Origin: Actinomycetota bacterium
GTDB taxonomy: Bacteria; Actinomycetota; Thermoleophilia; UBA2241
NCBI GenBank assembly: GCA_003157715.1
Contig: PMKK01000196.1
Coordinates: 3,085 to 34,027 of the forward strand
DNA: 30,943 nucleotides
Direction: 5' to 3'
Shown: piece by piece, positions 15,155 through 23,113 of the stretch
How the letters are laid out: each line of letters starts with the position of its first letter
Numbering within the stretch: the first letter of the stretch is position 1
Notes under the pieces: generated by a model
Databases searched by the model: none
Told to the model about the DNA's origin: nothing
Seen by the model: only the letters and a program-made list of their open reading frames with translations
Translations under genes and position numbers: made by a program

Positions 15155-15721
15155 ATGGGTCGATGGGAGCCAAACGCGCGCGGCCGGCTCGAGCGGGCGG
15201 CACTCGAGCTCTACATGGAGCGTGGGTTCGAACAGACCACGGTGGCGGAGATCGCCAAGCGGGCGGACCTCACGGAGCGCACGTTCTTCCGGTACTTCGC
15301 CGACAAGCGCGAGGTCCTGTTCGCGGGCGCGAAGTCACTGCAGGAGCTTCTCGTGAGCACTGTTGCCGGCGCACCCGATTCCGCGGCGCCGATCGACGCG
15401 GTCGCCGCCGCTCTCGAAGCTGCCGGCGCCGTCTTCGACGAGCGCCGGGACTACTCCCGGCGGCGCCAGGCCGTGATCGCTTCGAATGTCGGGCTCCAGG
15501 AGCGTGAGCTGATCAAGCTCGCGTCGCTTGCCTCGGCGATCGCCGAAGCGTTGCGCCGGCGCGGCGTCAAGGAGCCGGCCGCGAGCCTGACCGCCGAGGC
15601 GGGGATCGCCGTCTTCAAGATCGCCTTCGGACGCTGGATCGGCGAGGTCGGCCAGCATGACTTGGCGCGACTCATCCGGGAGTCGCTCGATGAGCTCAAA
15701 GCCGTGACGATCGGCGCGTGA
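15155..15721 (+). CDS. TetR-family transcriptional regulator (SDR module)
   Basis: 188 aa from the ATG at 15155. The frame is open back to 14969, but the residues before 15155 overlap the divergent SDR gene and its regulatory repeats and are not protein-like. The helix-turn-helix is clear: RLERAALELYMERGFEQTT, then VAEIAKRADLTERTFFRYF (residues about 29-47) and ADKREVLF. It is typical of short actinobacterial TetR proteins with an alanine-rich C-terminal ligand domain. A TACAAT box 6 nt upstream suggests a leaderless mRNA. It is divergent from the SDR gene and is the probable controller of that gene and itself through the two GATGTC-N7-GTCATC sites. Confidence 0.9.
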   Translation: MGRWEPNARGRLERAALELYMERGFEQTTVAEIAKRADLTERTFFRYFADKREVLFAGAKSLQELLVSTVAGAPDSAAPIDAVAAALEAAGAVFDERRDYSRRRQAVIASNVGLQERELIKLASLASAIAEALRRRGVKEPAASLTAEAGIAVFKIAFGRWIGEVGQHDLARLIRESLDELKAVTIGA

Positions 15722-15769
15722 CCGTCAGCGCGTGACCACCGGAGCATGACCGTCCGAGACTGATCGCTC

Positions 15770-15820
15770 GGCGCGAGGTCCGGCGCGACGCAGTACCGGC
15801 CTCGGCAGCCGCCTCGCGCC
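15770..15820. terminator. Candidate bidirectional terminator between convergent genes
   Basis: Perfect 9-bp arms ggcgcgagg (15770-15778) and cctcgcgcc (15812-15820) enclose 33 nt. It lies between the TetR gene ending at 15721 and the leftward permease gene ending at 15822, immediately next to the permease stop. No T-tract. Confidence 0.4.
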
Positions 15821-15821
15821 C

Positions 15822-17381
15822 TCACGACAAGGCGGATTCCGCAACCACCTCTTCGCCCGCAGCGACCCCACCTTCAGCAGCCTCACGTTCGACAGCATCG
15901 CGTCCGGCAGCCTCGTCTTCCTCACTGAGACCAAGCACGGCACTGCCGAAGTGCGCGAGCCGGTCCGGCTTGTAGACGCTCAGGAAGATGGCGATGACGA
16001 GACCCAGGGCCGCCACGGCAAACGACGCATAGGCGCCATAAGAGAGCGGTGGCGACAGCTTGCTGATGAAGCTCAGGACCGGGATCCCCAGATCGGCCAG
16101 CAGCACCGGGATGAAGAGCGCGATACCGGCGAGGGGCACGACAAGGTGCAGGAACCAGTTGAAGTGCTGGCGCTGGAAGCGCCAGAAGTAGGCGATGCAG
16201 GCGAGCTGCACGAGGATGTACATGCTGACGATGAACGAGGTAGAGGTCACCGCGAGGATCGCGAACCCGGTCAGCGGCCCGTACTGAAGGCCGAGCCAGA
16301 GCGACAGGGACAGCGCCGCCAGCATGACGACGAGCAAGGCCGCAAAGGGAGTCTGCCGGCGGCTGTGGACACGCCCCAGACGCGCCGGCAGAAGCCCGGA
16401 TCGTCCGAGCGAGAAGAGCATGCGGGTCGACACGTTCGTGCCGGCGTTGGCGCAGGCGAACAGCGAGTTCACCAGGATGAGGAAGAGCGCGACCCAGCCG
16501 ACGCCCCAGACCTGCTTCGTCATGGCCGTCCACGGATCGCCTGCGTTGAACGCCGCGAACGTGCCCATGCGGGTCGGGCCAAAGTAGACGGTCGCCGCAT
16601 ACGACGTCAGGACGTAGAGAGCACCGATCGCCAGAATGGAGCCGATGACCGCGAAGGCCACCGCCCGGCGGGGGTCACGCGCCTCCTCTGCCAGAGACGC
16701 GGCCGACTCAAACCCGGCAAACCCGGTCACCATGAAGATGATCGCCGGCAAGATACCGCCCCAGCCCTTGTAGCCGGGGATGTTGCCGTACTTCACCGTG
16801 AACACGCCGAGGGTGTTGTGGCGTCCGGCCGAGATGATCAGCGCGATGCTGAGCGCCACGAAGAAGAGGATCTCGATGATGCTCACGACGCGCTGCACGT
16901 TCGCGCTGACGGTGATGCCGAGCTCGTGAATGATGGTGACGGCCACGAGCACGGCGACGCTGATGACGATCCAGGTGGCCTTGAACGACCAGTTGTACTC
17001 CGAGTTCATGACGCCGGCCACGATGTTGCCCGACATGAGCGAGACGAAGGTGACGACCAGGATCTCGGCGATCGTGTACATCCAGGCATTCCAGAACCCG
17101 AACGGTCCGCCGAGCCCCTTGGCGACGAAGGTGCCGACGCTTCCCGCCGAGGGCAGGTGCTTGGCGAACTGGCTGACGGAGACGGCGACGCACAGCGCGC
17201 CGAGCACGGCCACCACGGCGGCGAGCGGCATGGCGCCGCCGACGAAGTTGGCGGCGATGATGGCGGCCGTCGCTATGCCGGCGGCCGGCGCGATCAGCGA
17301 CACCGACTGAAACAGGACCGCGCCGCGCGAGAGCTTCCCTCGAACCAGACGGTTGGTCGGCCCGGACTGTCCTTCGCTCAT
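15822..17381 (-). CDS. APC-superfamily amino acid/amine permease
   Basis: 519 aa integral membrane transporter with about 12 hydrophobic segments and charged cytoplasmic ends. The N-terminal segment (residues 12-50: GKLSRGAVLFQSVSLIAPA) and helix 6 (VTGFAGFESAASLAEEARDP, about 217-236) are the characteristic APC motifs of the substrate path. The C-terminal 40 residues are an acidic Ala/Glu-rich tail. The start ATG at 17381 overlaps the stop of the upstream FAD-subunit gene by 4 nt (ATGA) and has an aagggggA-type site, so it is translated with the molybdenum hydroxylase genes. It therefore probably imports the substrate of that enzyme. Members carry amino acids, amines and some heterocycles; specificity cannot be read. 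Confidence 0.9.
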   Translation of the reverse strand: MSEGQSGPTNRLVRGKLSRGAVLFQSVSLIAPAAGIATAAIIAANFVGGAMPLAAVVAVLGALCVAVSVSQFAKHLPSAGSVGTFVAKGLGGPFGFWNAWMYTIAEILVVTFVSLMSGNIVAGVMNSEYNWSFKATWIVISVAVLVAVTIIHELGITVSANVQRVVSIIEILFFVALSIALIISAGRHNTLGVFTVKYGNIPGYKGWGGILPAIIFMVTGFAGFESAASLAEEARDPRRAVAFAVIGSILAIGALYVLTSYAATVYFGPTRMGTFAAFNAGDPWTAMTKQVWGVGWVALFLILVNSLFACANAGTNVSTRMLFSLGRSGLLPARLGRVHSRRQTPFAALLVVMLAALSLSLWLGLQYGPLTGFAILAVTSTSFIVSMYILVQLACIAYFWRFQRQHFNWFLHLVVPLAGIALFIPVLLADLGIPVLSFISKLSPPLSYGAYASFAVAALGLVIAIFLSVYKPDRLAHFGSAVLGLSEEDEAAGRDAVEREAAEGGVAAGEEVVAESALS

Positions 17382-19999
17382 GCTCGTCCCCCTTGTTCCC
17401 CGCTCGTAGTGGCTTCTGGATCACGAAGTGGCGCGCCCGCCAGACCCGCGGCCTCTTCGAGGGCGCGCCTGACCAGCACCTCGAGGATCTGGCGCTTGTA
17501 GGCGTTCTTGTGCAGCGGCCGCGCGCCAGCGACGGCGACCGCGGCCGCCCGGGCGAAGACCTCGGCGACAGGCCGCTGACCCGCCAGAGCCTGCTCGGCC
17601 GCACGAAGGCGCAACGGCACAGGCGCGACGGCGCCGGCGCAGACGCGCGCGTCGGCGATCGTGCCGCCGGTGATCGTGAGCGCGACGGCGGCGTTGACGA
17701 CCGGAAAGTCGATGGACTTGCGCGGCCGGAACTTCTTGAAGGCCGCGCCCTGGCTCCCGGCCCTGAGCGGGACGCGAACGGCGAGAAGGAGCTCACCGCA
17801 CTCCAGCACGGTCGAGCCGCCAAGCGACGCCGCGAAGAGCTCGGCGGCCTTGAGGACGCGCATGGTCGTCACGACACGAGCGTCGAGAGCCATGAGGGCC
17901 GGCGCCAGATCAGACGGCGAGACGGCGAGGCAGCTGCAGTTGAGGCAGCGCTTCGCTTCGCAGACGGCGGCTTCGTCGCCGGCCAGGGCGGCCGCGGCCG
18001 CACCACGAGACGAGAGGCCGGCCGGCTCGCCGGCGAGCGCGCGCGGTGAAGGCCGGCTGCCGGCCACGTCGTGCGCGAGGAACGCGCATGCGAGGCCTGA
18101 GGCGCCATCGTACTGCACGACACTCGCGGGGTCCGGAGCGCCATCGTACTGCACGACACCCGCGGAGTCCGGGGCGCCATTGTACTGCTGGAGGCAAGCG
18201 GAGTCTGTAGCGCCGTCGCTGTGTGGCAGCGCGTCTCCAGGCAGCACTGAGTCGGCGCCGGCAAGGCGCTGACCGACCTGCGCCGCCGCGCGGCGGCCGG
18301 AGGCGATGGCCTCGACGACCGTCGCCGGCCCTGATTGGGCGTCGCCGCAGACGACCACGCCCGCCCATCCGCGCGAGGCCTCCGCCGCGCCGTGCCCGGC
18401 TTCAGCCGGGCTCGCTTCGCCGTCCGCTTCGCCGTCCGTTTCGCCGTCCGCGGCGCTGACCGCGGCGCTGACCGCGGCGCTGACCGCGTCCGCGTACCAC
18501 CCGCGGTCGACCCTCTGTCCGACGGCCAGCACGACCTTGTCGGCGGCGACGTGGTCCGTGACGGAGTCGTCAAGGGCCGGGCAGAACACGCCGTTCTCGT
18601 CGAAGACGCTCGCGCACCGCACCAGGTCGACGCCCGCTACGGCGCCCGATTCAATCCGGATCGCCTTCGGACCCCAGCCGGGTCTGAGCTCGACGCCCCG
18701 CTCACGCGCCTCCTCGATCTCCCACTCGAAGGCCGGCATCTCCTCACGTGATTCGAGACAGGCCATGACGACGCTGGCGGCCCCGCGGGCGACGGCGGTC
18801 ATGGCGCAGTCGACCGCCACGTTGCCGCCGCCGACGACCACGACCGTGCCCGTCTCACGCAGGTCCGCGTCGAGAGCGGCCTCCCGCAGGTACTCGAGTC
18901 CCGCGACGGCCTGCTCCTCGCCGTCGATCCCGATCCGTGGGTTCAGCCAGGCTCCGCAGGCGACGACCACGGCGTCGGCTTCGGCCCGCAGCTCGTCGAG
19001 CGCGATGTCGCGCCCCGCCTCGACGCCGAAGCGGAACTCTACGCCGAGCTTCTCGTACAGGCCGAGCACCTCGCTTACCACATCGCGATCCAGCCGGAAC
19101 GGCGGGATGCCGAGGCTCAGCATGCCGCCGCCGAACGACTCGCGCTCGATCACTGTCACGCGATGGCCCTGCCGGCGCAGATAGAAGGCGGCGGCAAGTC
19201 CGGCCGGACCGGAGCCGACGACGGAGACCCGCTTTCCGGTGGACGGCGCGCAGCCCTCGAGGAAGAGCCGCGGCTCAGCAAGGATGTGATCGCCGACGCG
19301 CCGTTCGAGACTGCGGATCGAGACGGGCTCGTCGAGCTCGGCCCTGTTGCAGCCGTCTTCGCAAAGGTGAGGGCAGATGCGGCCGGTGATCGCCGGCATC
19401 GGGTTCTGCGCGAGCAGCTCCCGGGCGGCGGCGTCGGCGTCGAGCCGCCGCAGTTTCTCGAGGTAGGCTGGGATCGCGGTGTCGTTGGGGCAGGCGGTCG
19501 TGCACGGCGGGTCGACGACACGGGCCGCGCCGTAGACCGAATGAAAGCGGTCGTCGCCGACGGCCGCGGCGCACAGCTCGCCGCCTTTTCTGTGACAGTG
19601 GAAGACGTCGCCGGGGTAGCGGTAGTACCAGCAGCGGGGCTCCTGGCAGAGGTTGCCGCCGACCGTGCCCATCTCACGTAGCTGCGGCGAAGCCACCAGC
19701 CCGGCTGCCTGTGCCAGCAAGGGAGCGCGCTCGCGGACGAGATCGTCGGCGGCGACGTCGGCGAGCCGCGCCATGGCGCCGATCACGAGCTCACCGTCCT
19801 CGACCGACACCTTGTCCAGGCCGGGGATGGTCTTGAGGTCGACGAGCACGACGCCGTCGCGATCGGCGTGAATGCCGTCCTTCAGCGTGCCGAAGACGTC
19901 GGTGCCGCCGGCGAGCGCGAGCGCCCTTCCGCTCGCCTGGCTGAGCAGCTCGACCGCCTGCCGAAGCGAGGAGGCGGCTTCGTAGCGAATCTCGCTCAT
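17378..19999 (-). CDS. FAD subunit of a molybdenum hydroxylase with a nested GltD-type oxidoreductase module
   Basis: 873 aa. Residues 1-160 are the first part of a xanthine-dehydrogenase-type FAD domain: AGGTDV at 30-35, GTVGGNL at 111-117, then the Cys loop C123, C135, C143 known from YagS/4-hydroxybenzoyl-CoA-reductase beta subunits. Residues about 162-688 form a complete glutamate-synthase-beta-like unit: Fe-S cysteines C166, C170, C209, C213, C217; an FAD site VVGSGPAG at 260-267; an NAD(P) site VVGGGNVAVD at 388-397; and a closing FAD motif GDAQSGPATVVEA at 552-564. The chain then returns at C690 (CLAVSPSDLAPALMALDA) to the rest of the FAD domain and its C-terminal CO_deh_flav_C-like part. 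Repetitive linkers lie at about 505-545 and 590-680. The ATG at 19999 overlaps the large-subunit stop (ATGA). It presumably carries electrons from the Mo site to NAD(P) or a second acceptor. Confidence 0.88.
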   Translation of the reverse strand: MSEIRYEAASSLRQAVELLSQASGRALALAGGTDVFGTLKDGIHADRDGVVLVDLKTIPGLDKVSVEDGELVIGAMARLADVAADDLVRERAPLLAQAAGLVASPQLREMGTVGGNLCQEPRCWYYRYPGDVFHCHRKGGELCAAAVGDDRFHSVYGAARVVDPPCTTACPNDTAIPAYLEKLRRLDADAAARELLAQNPMPAITGRICPHLCEDGCNRAELDEPVSIRSLERRVGDHILAEPRLFLEGCAPSTGKRVSVVGSGPAGLAAAFYLRRQGHRVTVIERESFGGGMLSLGIPPFRLDRDVVSEVLGLYEKLGVEFRFGVEAGRDIALDELRAEADAVVVACGAWLNPRIGIDGEEQAVAGLEYLREAALDADLRETGTVVVVGGGNVAVDCAMTAVARGAASVVMACLESREEMPAFEWEIEEARERGVELRPGWGPKAIRIESGAVAGVDLVRCASVFDENGVFCPALDDSVTDHVAADKVVLAVGQRVDRGWYADAVSAAVSAAVSAADGETDGEADGEASPAEAGHGAAEASRGWAGVVVCGDAQSGPATVVEAIASGRRAAAQVGQRLAGADSVLPGDALPHSDGATDSACLQQYNGAPDSAGVVQYDGAPDPASVVQYDGASGLACAFLAHDVAGSRPSPRALAGEPAGLSSRGAAAAALAGDEAAVCEAKRCLNCSCLAVSPSDLAPALMALDARVVTTMRVLKAAELFAASLGGSTVLECGELLLAVRVPLRAGSQGAAFKKFRPRKSIDFPVVNAAVALTITGGTIADARVCAGAVAPVPLRLRAAEQALAGQRPVAEVFARAAAVAVAGARPLHKNAYKRQILEVLVRRALEEAAGLAGAPLRDPEATTSGEQGGRA
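18101..18226. repeat. 36-bp in-frame tandem repeat (three copies plus partial)
   Basis: Units begin near 18101, 18137 and 18173 with a partial fourth near 18209. The gcgcc core recurs at exact 36-bp spacing. The first two copies are nearly identical and the third is diverged. On the minus strand the unit encodes a 12-residue repeat (VVQYDGAPDPAS-like) in the linker at about residues 600-640 of the fused FAD subunit. Confidence 0.9.
18415..18486. repeat. Two adjacent 12-bp tandem arrays (three copies each)
   Basis: cttcgccgtccg repeats at 18415-18426 and 18427-18438, with one change at 18439-18450. cggcgctgaccg then repeats perfectly at 18451-18462, 18463-18474 and 18475-18486. In the fused FAD subunit they encode DGEx and AVSA four-residue repeats (about residues 505-530). 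Confidence 0.92.
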
Positions 20000-22380
20000 C
20001 GGGCGCCGCCTTCGATCCGCCCGATCGCCCGCAGCACTTTGTCCGGCGTGATCGGCAGCTCGTTGACTCGCACGCCGATCGCGTTGTAGACGGCATTGGC
20101 GATCGCGCAGGGAGTCGCCGTCGTGACCGACTCGCCGATGCCGCAGGCCGGATAGTGCCCGGCGCCCTTCCACACCTCGAGCAGGACGGGGTCGACCGGC
20201 GGCGCGTCGGCCATGGTGGCGATGTGGTAGTCGACCCAGTTGAAGTTGAGCGGCAGACCGGTGCGCTCGTCGTAGACGATCTCCTCGTACAGCGTCTCGC
20301 TCTTGGCCATCGCCTGGCCGCCGATCAGCTGGCCCTCGGCGCCGGCATGATACATCACCTTGCCGCAGTCGTTGACCTGCACGATCTCGAGTACCTCGAT
20401 CTCGCCGGTCTCCGTGTCGACCTCGACCTCGACGAAGCTCGCCAGGAACGGGCAGCCGGTGACCTCGGTCGGCAGGGTCTCGGCCACGTCGGCGACCAGC
20501 GGCACGAGATGCGACAGGCCCAGGAGGATGCTCTTCACCGTCCGGCCTTCGTCGTCCGGCCTGTCGTTGCGATAGACGAAACCTTCGCGTACCTCGACGC
20601 AGTCGCGGGGCGCCTCGAGCGCCTCGGCCAGCGTCGCGGTCAGCTTGTCTTTCAGCACCGCCGCGGCCTTGTGCATGATCTCGGCCTGCACGTAGGAGAC
20701 GGCGCTATCGGTCTGCACCTGGTCCTTGAGGCCGCGCTCGGTGTCGGTGTTGGCGATGAAGCTGATGTCGGCCGGCGTGACGGCGAGAAAGTCGAGCGCG
20801 TCGGCGCAGGCGAAGACGTTGCAGCTGCTGGAGCCGGTGCCCGTTTCGGCGGTCGGCGCGTCGAGCACGACCGAGCAGTCGGGATTCAGCTTGATCCGCA
20901 CCTGGATGGGGCCGCGCGGCAGCTCCTGCCAGGCGGCGTGCCAGGTGTTGTGGATCGAGAAGCCGATGCCGCGCTTCTTGGGGGGTCCGGACAGGGGATC
21001 GGCCGGCGGCGCCGTGCGCCGCTCCCAGCCGATCTTCTGGGCGCCCTCGCGCAGTACCGCGTCGACACTCGGGTCGGGCACGGTGCCCCACTCGTGGCCG
21101 CAGTTCTTGCGCGCGATCTCGAGTGGGTCCATGCCGAGCTTCTCGCCGAGGTCGTCGAGGATCTGGCCCCAGGCGAGATTGATCTCGTTGTTGCCGATGC
21201 CGCGCTTCACGCCGCCTGGGATGGTGTTGGTGTAGACCGCTCGCGCCTCCATGCGAAGATTAGGGATCGGCGCGAGCGTGAGCTCGGCGAACTCGCGCGG
21301 GACGAAGTCGATGGTGGCCATGGTGTGGTCGGCGTACGCCCCGGAGGCGCCGTAGCCCCTGGAGTGCAGGGCGACGATGGTGCCGTCGGCCCTGGCGCCG
21401 GCCTTCATCTCGTAGGTCGCCGCCGTGCGCGTGTCGTGGAAGTCTTCACGCCGGCTCATGCGGTACATCACCGGCCGCCCGTCGCAGCGCTTCGCGAGGA
21501 GCGCCGTGAAGACGAGGAACGGCTGGTCGCCCTGGTTGCCACGGCCGAAGTTGCCGCCGATGTACGGGTTCATGACGCGGATGCGATGCAGCGGGATGTC
21601 CAGCATGGTCGCCAGCGACATCCGTGTCTGATCGGCCTGATAGAAGCTCGTCCAGCACGTGAGAGAGTCGCCGTCCCACTGCATGATGCAGCCGCGGGTG
21701 TCCAGGCAGCCGTGATCGGGGTTGTGGTAGCGCGTCTCGATCTCGACGACCACGTCGGCCGCGGCGAAGCCCTGCTCGATGTCCCCCCGGTCAAGGAAGA
21801 CCGGGCTGGTGACCGGCTCCTGCGGCGGCAAGAGGTTGCTCTCGGGGTTGATCTCCGGATGCAGGAGGGGAGCACCCGGCTTGAGCGCTTCCCACATGTC
21901 GAGCACGAAGGGGCGCTCCTCCCAGACGACCTTCATGGCGCCCAGCGCGTCGTGGGCGGCGCGTGCGCTCTCGGCCGCGATCACCACGCCGACCTCGTCG
22001 CCCGCCCAGCGCGCCGTGTCGCTCAGCACCCGACGGTCCCTGTAGGCGGGCCACATCATGCGGTCGTAGGACGCCGTGAAAAACGGCGTCCAGCCGGCGT
22101 TGGTCGGTTTCAGGCAGGTGACCTGGGGGTCGTCGCAGCGCAACACCGCGTGCACGCCGGGGGCGCGCTCGGCGGCAGCCGTGTCGAGACCGGCGATCCT
22201 GCCGCTCGGCACCGGACTGCGGAGACACTGCGCGTAGAGCAGGCCCTGCGACCTGAGGCCCACGGCCACATCGGCGAGAAAGTCGGCGCGGCCGCTGGCC
22301 TTGGCCGCGCCGTCGATCCGTGGGCTGTACGAGCCGACGAACCGGCCGTCCGTAGAGGAGTCCTTGCCGCCTGCCATCAC
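19996..22380 (-). CDS. Molybdenum-cofactor-binding large subunit of a xanthine-dehydrogenase-family hydroxylase
   Basis: About 794 aa, the usual size for the family. It binds molybdopterin and hydroxylates a substrate with water-derived oxygen, passing two electrons to the small subunit. Visible are the N-terminal DGAAKASGRADFLAD segment, the cofactor loop GGNFGRG at 275-281 and the C-terminal GIGE at 747-750, whose E750 is the conserved catalytic base. The loop usually written GGxFGGKE in purine-oxidising enzymes ends in Asn282 instead of Glu, so xanthine is unlikely as substrate. The start is the GTG at 22380 (GTGATG); it overlaps the small-subunit stop by 4 nt, and the stop overlaps the FAD-subunit start by 4 nt. 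Substrate unknown; aldehydes, N-heterocycles and CoA thioesters are family possibilities. Confidence 0.92.
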   Translation of the reverse strand: MMAGGKDSSTDGRFVGSYSPRIDGAAKASGRADFLADVAVGLRSQGLLYAQCLRSPVPSGRIAGLDTAAAERAPGVHAVLRCDDPQVTCLKPTNAGWTPFFTASYDRMMWPAYRDRRVLSDTARWAGDEVGVVIAAESARAAHDALGAMKVVWEERPFVLDMWEALKPGAPLLHPEINPESNLLPPQEPVTSPVFLDRGDIEQGFAAADVVVEIETRYHNPDHGCLDTRGCIMQWDGDSLTCWTSFYQADQTRMSLATMLDIPLHRIRVMNPYIGGNFGRGNQGDQPFLVFTALLAKRCDGRPVMYRMSRREDFHDTRTAATYEMKAGARADGTIVALHSRGYGASGAYADHTMATIDFVPREFAELTLAPIPNLRMEARAVYTNTIPGGVKRGIGNNEINLAWGQILDDLGEKLGMDPLEIARKNCGHEWGTVPDPSVDAVLREGAQKIGWERRTAPPADPLSGPPKKRGIGFSIHNTWHAAWQELPRGPIQVRIKLNPDCSVVLDAPTAETGTGSSSCNVFACADALDFLAVTPADISFIANTDTERGLKDQVQTDSAVSYVQAEIMHKAAAVLKDKLTATLAEALEAPRDCVEVREGFVYRNDRPDDEGRTVKSILLGLSHLVPLVADVAETLPTEVTGCPFLASFVEVEVDTETGEIEVLEIVQVNDCGKVMYHAGAEGQLIGGQAMAKSETLYEEIVYDERTGLPLNFNWVDYHIATMADAPPVDPVLLEVWKGAGHYPACGIGESVTTATPCAIANAVYNAIGVRVNELPITPDKVLRAIGRIEGGAR

Positions 22381-22976
22381 TCGCCGCCCGCGCCCTCATC
22401 GTCGACGGGCGCGGCTGGCGCGACGAGCCCATCAGGCGCGCCCAGCGCACTCGCGGCGAGCACAGCCTGGACGATGCCTGGGTAGCAGCCGCAGCGGCAG
22501 ATGTTGCCGGCGAGTGCCTCCACCACCTCGTCGCTCGTGGGCTTCGGGTTCCGCATGAGCAAGGCTTTCGCCGTCATCACCATGCCGGGCGAGCAGAAAC
22601 CGCACTGAATGGCCGTGCCGTGCCCAGGCTGCGACTGGTTGGCGAAGGCCATGATCAGGGGGTCGTCTTCGCCCAGGCTTTCGACCGTGTGGACGACTGC
22701 ACCATCGGTGCCGGCCGCGAGCGTCATGCAGGAAAGTACCGGCCTGCCGTCCATGATGACCGTGCAAGCACCGCAGGCGCCCTGGCCGCAGGCGACCTTG
22801 ACGCCGGTCAGGCCGAGGACGTCGCGCAGTACCTCGGCGAGCGAGGCGTCGGGGGCGAAGTCCTTGCCGGTGACGAGCGCGCGCTCGCGGCCATTGACCG
22901 TGAGGTGGACTACCGCGCCGGCCTTGCTTGACCTGGCGACCTCAGAAGACGCCAGTCCTCCAGCGCTGGAACACAA
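22377..22976 (-). CDS. [2Fe-2S] small subunit of the molybdenum hydroxylase
   Basis: 199 aa. It carries two [2Fe-2S] clusters that relay electrons from the Mo site to the FAD subunit. The N-terminal plant-type ferredoxin domain has C63, C68, C71 (ACGQGACGAC) and C83. The C-terminal helical domain has C125 and C128 (CGFCSPGM) and C160 and C162 in NICRCGCYPGI; an extra Cys164 stands where CRCTGY proteins have Gly. The N-terminal 20 residues and the Ala/Pro/Gly-rich tail are longer than in minimal members. The TTG at 22976 is chosen because ggaggagggg lies 5 nt upstream. It is the first gene of the operon small-large-FAD-permease, all coupled by 4-nt overlaps. Confidence 0.93.
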   Translation of the reverse strand: MCSSAGGLASSEVARSSKAGAVVHLTVNGRERALVTGKDFAPDASLAEVLRDVLGLTGVKVACGQGACGACTVIMDGRPVLSCMTLAAGTDGAVVHTVESLGEDDPLIMAFANQSQPGHGTAIQCGFCSPGMVMTAKALLMRNPKPTSDEVVEALAGNICRCGCYPGIVQAVLAASALGAPDGLVAPAAPVDDEGAGGE

Positions 22977-23067
22977 AGAGACCCCTCCTCCGCCGCGTCC
23001 ACATGGACCTGAGCCTTTATTGGGATGCGCAAAAGGCTAGCAGATAGGCAGCACAGGATACAGCGGC

Positions 23068-23089
23068 GGCGCATATCTATGAATGCGCC
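23068..23089. promoter_or_regulatory. Inverted repeat in the molybdenum-hydroxylase operon promoter region
   Basis: ggcgcat (23068-23074) and atgcgcc (23083-23089) form a perfect 7-bp inverted repeat with an 8-nt spacer, about 92 nt upstream of the small-subunit start. A TATCCT box lies at 23061-23056 on the minus strand. It could be an operator for this operon, or a weak terminator for the MFS gene that ends at 23114. Confidence 0.4.
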
Positions 23090-23113
23090 GAGAACGACCA
23101 GGCGGCGGCGACG

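Noticed and set aside
15951..17501. 516-codon plus-strand frame antisense to the APC permease
   Set aside because: Asp/Glu/Arg/His-rich shadow of a hydrophobic membrane protein; no start signal.
18101..18226. Regular 36-bp repeats considered as a CRISPR array
   Set aside because: The units are head-to-tail with no spacers, in frame within a coding sequence, and no cas genes are present.
17378..20173. Longer start at 20173 for the FAD subunit
   Set aside because: The 58 extra residues are Arg/Asp-rich antiframe of the large-subunit gene; the ATG at 19999 forms an ATGA overlap and begins with the family's usual first strand.
20155..22485. 776-codon open frame antisense to the molybdenum-hydroxylase large subunit
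   Set aside because: It mirrors the GC-rich real gene, has His/Arg/Gly-rich composition and no recognisable domain; the opposite frame has clear family motifs.
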